Shown: one piece after another, positions 4,147-7,921 of the stretch
Layout of the letters: the number at the start of each line of letters is the position of its first letter
How positions within the stretch are numbered: position 1 is the first letter of the stretch
Source: Desulfobacterales bacterium
Lineage (GTDB): Bacteria; Desulfobacterota; DSM-4660; Desulfatiglandales; Desulfatiglandaceae
Reading direction: 5' to 3'
Assembly: GCA_022013615.1 (NCBI GenBank)
Contig: JAKLQB010000060.1
Coordinates: 1 to 7,921, forward strand
DNA length: 7,921 nt
Position numbers and translations under genes: made by a program
The notes under the pieces: generated by a model
Databases searched by the model: none
Seen by the model: the letters and a program-made list of their open reading frames with translations, nothing else
What the model was told of the DNA's origin: nothing

Positions 4147-7014
4147 ATGGGGCAAAGACCAATTTATAAATACTTGGAACAGCAGATCAAGGAGTTAAAG
4201 AAGGAAGCTACCAGGTGCAGGGCAGCAGAAGAAGAGCTGCGCATGAGTAAAGAAATCCTTTCACAAATCGTTCAGGGTAACACAATACCAACCTTTGTAA
4301 TTGATAACCAGCATCGCATTACTCACTGCAACAGGGCCTTTGAAAATCTGACTGGCATTGCTGCAGATGAAATAATCGGAACCCGTAAACAGTGGATGGT
4401 CTTCTACTCCGAAGAGAGACCGGTCATGGCAGACCTTATTGTGGATAAAGCACCTGAGGATGAGGTGGCCAGGTATTATGGAAAAAAATATCAAAAATCC
4501 GCTGTTACAGAGGGGGCATACGAGGCAGAAAATTTTTTCCCAAACCTGGGCGAAAACGGCAAATGGGTTTTCTTTACCGCTGCACCCCTGAAAGATGCTG
4601 AGGGCAATGTCACTGGCGCCATAGAAACCCTACAGGACATTAGCGAGCGCAAAAAGGTAGAGGAAGCGGTTCGAAGATCAGAACGTCGCCTCAGGGCATT
4701 ACTTGACTTTCTCCCATATCCCATTGTGGTGTTTACCAGACGTGGCCGCGTCTTCTACCTGAATCCCGAATTTACCAACATCTTCGGCTGGACCCTGGAG
4801 GAACTGGAAGGAAAGACGATACCGTACGTGCCACCGGGCCTTGAACGGGAAACCAGTGAGATGATCAACCGGCTCTTTGAGGAAAGAATCCTGCTGAGGT
4901 ACGAAACCAAGCGGCTGACCAAGGATGGTCGGATCCTGGATGTGGTGATGAGGGCCGTCGTCTACTCGGTATCCAAGGATGAGCCTGCCGGAGAAATTGT
5001 AATATTCAGGGAGATTACCCGGGAAAAGCGGATTACCAGAAACAATGAGGCCATACTCCGTATCAGTACTGCCCTCCCGGAGTATCCTGACCTGGAGGAT
5101 CTTTTGGATTATATCAGCAACGAGATCAAACGGCTCTTGGGAACAGAGGGCTCTCTCGTAACACTACTTGATCAGGAGAAAGATGAACTCTATTTTTTAG
5201 GAGCGGCCTATGACGACGCGGCCGCCGCGAAAAGGGTAAAAAAGATCCGGTTCCCCGTTGATCAGCTCTTGGCAGGCAGGGTGATTAAATCCGGGGAGCC
5301 GGTTATCGTTTCTGATACCACTAAAGACCCAGAACTTCATAAAGAAAGAGATAAAAGACTCGGCTATCACACTAAAAACCTACTCCTTGTACCGCTGAGG
5401 AGCGGAGATCGAATTATAGGCGTCTTATGCGCCATCAACAAAAAGGAAGGGACCTTTGATCAGACAGATGTCGAGCTACTGAACATGATAGCGGGAACTG
5501 TATCCCTTTCCATTGAAAATGCCAGGTTTTCTGAAGAAATCTTAAAGGCATATAGAACGAATGACGCCCTTCTCCGAATCAGCACTGCCCTTCCAGCATA
5601 TCCAGATTTGGAAAAACTTCTGGACTACATCAGCAACGAGGTGAAAAGATTGATAGGAACAGAAGGCGCCCTTGTCATGTTGCTTGATGAAGAGAAGGAT
5701 GAGCTATTCATTTTGGGCTCGGCTTATGACGACGTCACTACCCAGGAAAGGGTAAAGAAGATCAGATTTACTATGGATCAGGTTGTGGCAGGCAGGGTGA
5801 TAAAATCCGGGGAGCCGGTTATCCTTTCTGATACCTCTAAAGAACCAGATTTTCATAGCGAAAGAGACAAAAAGCTCGGGTACCATACCAAGAACCTGCT
5901 GGAAGTTCCTCTGAGGGGCAGTGATCGAATCATTGGTGTTTTGTGTGCCATTAATAAAAAGGCGGGAGGCTTTCATCAGGCAGATGTTGAGCTGTTGAGC
6001 ATGGTAGCAGGAACTGTATCCCTTTCCATTGAAAATGCCAAGTTTTCTGAAGAGATAAAAAGTGCGTACAGAGAGGTCAGCAGTATGAACCGGGCCAAAG
6101 ACAAGGTTATCAATCACATCTCCCATGAAATAAAGACACCTGTTGCTGTCCTGTCTCCTACCTTGAATATTCTGGCAAAAAAATTGGAAAGCCTCCCTGA
6201 AGAGACCTGGAAGCCGGCCATTGAAAGGGGCCAAAGGAATCTCGATCACATACTGGAGATTCAATATGGAGTTGATGACATCATGCAGGACAGGCAGTAT
6301 AAAACATATGACACGTTTTCACTTATATTTGATGAGTGCGCCGATGAACTGGAAGCCTTAATTGCCGAGGAAGTAGGAGAAGGCAAAGTCATCGAGCGTG
6401 TCAGGAAACGCGTTGATGAGATATTTGGCCCCAAAGACGCCATTCCGGAAAAGATGCTTTTAACGGAATATGTTCAAGAAAGGCTTAAGGATCTTAAGTC
6501 ATTGTCTTCCCACCGCAAGTTAGAGATCATAAGCCGGCTTGAGCCTGCATCCCCCATATACATACCGCGAGACCCCTTAAAAAAGGTAATTGATGGTATC
6601 GTCAAAAATGCCATAGAAAATACGCCCGATGAAGGAAAAATAGAGGCTTCTGTCCACAAAAAAGAGAAAGGTGCTGAATTGGTTGTGCGTGATTACGGTG
6701 TTGGTATCACAAAAGACCACCAGAGACGAATATTTGAGGGCTTTTTCGCGACTCAAGAGACAATAGATTATTCCTCAAAAACCCCGTTTGATTTTAATGC
6801 CGGTGGAAAGGGATCTGACCTTTTGCGCATGAAAATCTTCTCCAAGCGCTATGGTTTCAAGGTGGATATGGTGTCTTCGCGATGTCGATTTATACCAAAA
6901 GCAAGTGACGTCTGTCCCGGCAAGATCAGTGAATGCAAATTTTGCACAAACAAAGAAGACTGTTTGAATTCAGGCGGAACCACTTTTTCTCTTTATTTTC
7001 CGCCTGCTCCATAA
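4147..7014 (+). CDS. Soluble hybrid-sensing histidine kinase: PAS-PAS-GAF-GAF-HisKA-HATPase with Cys-rich tail
   Basis: Cytoplasmic sensor histidine kinase of 955 aa; no membrane segment or signal peptide is visible. Order: N-terminal coiled-coil-like helix (about 8-35); PAS1 (about 36-170, ending ETLQDISERKK); PAS2 (about 178-298); GAF1 (299-470) and GAF2 (471-642), a near-identical tandem duplication; H-box SHEIKTP with phospho-acceptor His660; a long linker to the ATPase domain; N-box around N821 (IVKNAIENTP); G1 DYGVG (849-853); F-box-like IFEGFFAT; deviant G2 GGKGSDL (886-892). Five cysteines (913, 923, 930, 933, 939) sit just before the final strand GGTTFSLYFPP. No receiver domain and no adjacent response regulator are present. 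The start is ATG 4147 because GGAGG at 4134-4138 lies 8 bases upstream; an in-frame TTG at 4123 lies upstream of that site and is rejected. It is divergent from the ABC importer, which it may regulate (inference). The kinase call is firm, the signal unknown. Confidence 0.93.
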   Translation: MGQRPIYKYLEQQIKELKKEATRCRAAEEELRMSKEILSQIVQGNTIPTFVIDNQHRITHCNRAFENLTGIAADEIIGTRKQWMVFYSEERPVMADLIVDKAPEDEVARYYGKKYQKSAVTEGAYEAENFFPNLGENGKWVFFTAAPLKDAEGNVTGAIETLQDISERKKVEEAVRRSERRLRALLDFLPYPIVVFTRRGRVFYLNPEFTNIFGWTLEELEGKTIPYVPPGLERETSEMINRLFEERILLRYETKRLTKDGRILDVVMRAVVYSVSKDEPAGEIVIFREITREKRITRNNEAILRISTALPEYPDLEDLLDYISNEIKRLLGTEGSLVTLLDQEKDELYFLGAAYDDAAAAKRVKKIRFPVDQLLAGRVIKSGEPVIVSDTTKDPELHKERDKRLGYHTKNLLLVPLRSGDRIIGVLCAINKKEGTFDQTDVELLNMIAGTVSLSIENARFSEEILKAYRTNDALLRISTALPAYPDLEKLLDYISNEVKRLIGTEGALVMLLDEEKDELFILGSAYDDVTTQERVKKIRFTMDQVVAGRVIKSGEPVILSDTSKEPDFHSERDKKLGYHTKNLLEVPLRGSDRIIGVLCAINKKAGGFHQADVELLSMVAGTVSLSIENAKFSEEIKSAYREVSSMNRAKDKVINHISHEIKTPVAVLSPTLNILAKKLESLPEETWKPAIERGQRNLDHILEIQYGVDDIMQDRQYKTYDTFSLIFDECADELEALIAEEVGEGKVIERVRKRVDEIFGPKDAIPEKMLLTEYVQERLKDLKSLSSHRKLEIISRLEPASPIYIPRDPLKKVIDGIVKNAIENTPDEGKIEASVHKKEKGAELVVRDYGVGITKDHQRRIFEGFFATQETIDYSSKTPFDFNAGGKGSDLLRMKIFSKRYGFKVDMVSSRCRFIPKASDVCPGKISECKFCTNKEDCLNSGGTTFSLYFPPAP
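5041..6072 (+). repeat. Internal tandem duplication of a 516-bp GAF-domain unit
   Basis: Unit 1 is 5041-5556 and unit 2 is 5557-6072, each exactly 172 codons, in frame and abutting. By hand alignment without gaps about 132 of 172 residues match (roughly 77%). Both open with a RISTALP block, continue through LLDYISNE and GRVIKSGEPVI, and end with TVSLSIENA-FSEEI. DNA identity is patchy: 5271-5306 against 5787-5822 and 5494-5540 against 6010-6056 are almost identical, while the first 60 bases and the middle differ much more. Confidence 0.95.
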
Positions 7015-7070
7015 AGAGTTAATAGGAGGCTGTCTGAGAATGAGATATTTTTTCCAAGATCAAGTCGAAG

Positions 7071-7114
7071 ATCCCGGACTTTTAGCGGGTTGAAAATCCC
7101 GGACTTTGAGCGGG
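7071..7114 (+). repeat. Pair of 19-bp direct repeats, each with a CCCG/CGGG hairpin
   Basis: Copies at 7071-7089 and 7096-7114 differ at one base (ATCCCGGACTTT[T/G]AGCGGG) and are separated by 6 bases. Each copy can fold CCCG against CGGG. They start a cluster of related hairpins that runs to 7210. Confidence 0.85.
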
Positions 7115-7163
7115 GGGAAGGCGAAAATTATAATCCTCGAAATACCTCAATGTATGGATGCCT

Positions 7164-7210
7164 GTCCCGCTGTATTTAAGCGGCGTGGTTAATCCCGCTG
7201 ATAGCGGGAC
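7164..7210 (+). repeat. Nested CCCGCT/AGCGGG inverted repeats between kinase and oxidoreductase
   Basis: GTCCCGCT (7164-7171) and AGCGGGAC (7203-7210) are perfect 8-bp arms. Inside, TCCCGCT (7193-7199) pairs perfectly with AGCGGGA (7203-7209) across a GAT loop, and CCGCT (7167-7171) can pair with AGCGG (7179-7183). There is no T-run afterwards, so this is not a standard terminator, although it may help end kinase transcripts. It shares its stem sequence with the direct repeats at 7071-7114. Confidence 0.75.
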
Positions 7211-7217
7211 ATCTTCC

Positions 7218-7247
7218 TTGATTTTGCGGAAATTACCGGTATATTAT
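7218..7247 (+). promoter_or_regulatory. Candidate sigma70 promoter for the oxidoreductase
   Basis: -35 TTGATT (7218-7223) with -10 TATATT at 16 bases (7240-7245) or TATTAT at 18 bases (7242-7247). Transcription would begin near 7253, about 24 bases before the ATG at 7277, leaving room for the GGGAGGTGG ribosome site at 7264-7272. Confidence 0.5.
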
Positions 7248-7276
7248 ATCATTCATAATCAAAGGGAGGTGGCGAA

Positions 7277-7921
7277 ATGAACGGTTATTGCGGAAAAATG
7301 TTATTTGTGGATTTAACAAAAGGCAGCCATGAAGTGCTCGCCCTGACGGAAGAGACGGCCAAACAATACATCGGGGGATACGGGATCGGCGCCAAGGTAT
7401 TGTTCGAAAGAATGAAACCGGGCTCGGATGCCTTGGGGCCGGACAACATCGTGGGGTTCACAACAGGCCCTTTGACCGGGACCGGTGCACTTTTAAGCGG
7501 TCGCTATACCGTCGTCTGTAAATCACCGGTAACCGGCGGTTGGAACGATGCCAATTCAGGGGGATACTTCGGGCCTGAACTGAAAAAAGCGGGATTTGAT
7601 GCCGTTTTTGTGCAAGGGGCATCGGAAACACCCGTTTATGTGTGGATCAATGACGGTATAGTGGAAATCAAGGATGCCGCCCATCTTTGGGGTAAGGATA
7701 TCCTGGAAACCGAGGCGGCCCTCAAGGACGAGTTGGGGGAAAAAAGGCTCAGGGCCGCCATGATAGGTCCAGCGGGCGAGAAGTTGTCCCTCATTGCCGC
7801 GGTCATAAACGATGGGCATCGGGCGGCCGGCCGTGGTGGTTGCGGGGCCGTCATGGGCTCAAAAAAATTAAAGGCCGTGGTCGTGCGGGGGACCAGCAAC
7901 GTGCCGGTGGCCGACCCCGAA
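7277..7921 (+). CDS. Aldehyde:ferredoxin oxidoreductase family protein, N-terminal part (3' end cut by window)
   Basis: N-terminal 215 residues of a tungsten/molybdenum bis-pterin oxidoreductase of the AOR family. Characterised members oxidise aldehydes to carboxylates with ferredoxin, or work in reverse or in related reactions such as benzoyl-CoA reduction (BamB), in the cytoplasm of anaerobes. Visible family blocks: MNGYCGKMLFVDLTKG at the start, YIGGYGIGAKVLFE (31-44), FTTGPLTGTGALLSGRYTVV (61-80), SPVTGGWNDANSGGYFGPEL (83-102), and AGRGGCGAVMGSKKLKAVVV (184-203). The pterin-contacting N-terminal domain is present. The cysteine ligands of the [4Fe-4S] cluster and the substrate pocket lie in the missing C-terminal part, so aldehyde, glyceraldehyde-3-phosphate, BamB-like or other subtypes cannot be separated. 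The start is supported by GGGAGGTGG (7264-7272), 4 bases before the ATG. It is preceded by a good promoter candidate and a hairpin-rich spacer, so it probably begins its own unit. Its DNA is visibly more GC-rich than the kinase or transporter. Confidence 0.94.
   Translation, partial: MNGYCGKMLFVDLTKGSHEVLALTEETAKQYIGGYGIGAKVLFERMKPGSDALGPDNIVGFTTGPLTGTGALLSGRYTVVCKSPVTGGWNDANSGGYFGPELKKAGFDAVFVQGASETPVYVWINDGIVEIKDAAHLWGKDILETEAALKDELGEKRLRAAMIGPAGEKLSLIAAVINDGHRAAGRGGCGAVMGSKKLKAVVVRGTSNVPVADPE

Noticed and set aside
5704..6264. Open frame of 186 codons on the minus strand opposite the kinase
   Set aside because: It is antisense to the GAF2/H-box coding region, its protein has no recognisable domain, and the kinase frame is strongly supported by conserved motifs.
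7071..7210. CRISPR array
   Set aside because: Only two 19-bp direct repeats with a 6-base spacer; the other units are inverted hairpins and there are no regular spacers or cas genes.
7164..7217. Strong intrinsic terminator after the kinase
   Set aside because: The stems are good but no T-run follows (ATCTTCCTTG), so only a weak or factor-dependent role can be suggested.
7556..7899. Minus-strand open frames opposite the oxidoreductase
   Set aside because: They are shadows of a GC-rich real gene; the plus-strand frame matches AOR family blocks throughout.

Overview
The window looks like chromosomal DNA of a strictly anaerobic bacterium, most likely a Desulfobacterota (former Deltaproteobacteria) sulfate reducer or syntroph. 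This is inferred from three things: a tungsten-type aldehyde:ferredoxin oxidoreductase, a large soluble PAS/GAF sensor kinase with a cysteine-rich tail, and a mid-to-low GC Gram-negative gene style with clear GGAGG ribosome binding sites. No 16S or other taxonomic marker is present, so the assignment is tentative.

Left half (1-3704, minus strand): a three-gene ABC importer read right to left. The order is periplasmic binding protein (2679-3704), ATPase (1302-2390), then a fused two-domain permease (1-1265, running off the left edge). Gene order and sequence fit the putative 2-aminoethylphosphonate (PhnS2/T2/U2, AepX-like) branch of the ferric-iron-type importers. The substrate (2-aminoethylphosphonate, Fe3+ or another small anion) cannot be settled from sequence alone. 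The 288-bp gap between binding protein and ATPase holds a perfect 15-bp stem-loop just after the binding-protein gene and a 20-bp imperfect palindrome.

Centre (3705-4146): a 442-bp divergent regulatory region. It holds a candidate sigma70 promoter in each direction, a long foldable leader for the importer, a TGTATACA palindrome, and a terminator-like hairpin just before the kinase start.

Right half: a 955-aa cytoplasmic histidine kinase (4147-7014, plus strand). It has two PAS domains, two tandem GAF domains that are a 516-bp internal duplication, an H-box, an enlarged linker, and an ATPase domain with a deviant G2 box and five cysteines near its end. No response regulator lies beside it. 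Next comes a 262-bp spacer full of CCCGCT/AGCGGG hairpins and a direct repeat (7071-7210). Last is the first 215 codons of an aldehyde:ferredoxin oxidoreductase family protein (7277 to the right edge), whose DNA is visibly richer in GC.

Working model (inference): the kinase senses a cytoplasmic or redox cue through its PAS/GAF array and may control the divergently transcribed importer. The oxidoreductase looks like a separate transcription unit behind a repeat-rich boundary. I found no CRISPR array, tRNA, rRNA or transposase gene. The most unusual items are the kinase architecture and the hairpin-rich spacer; nothing here amounts to a demonstrated new system.
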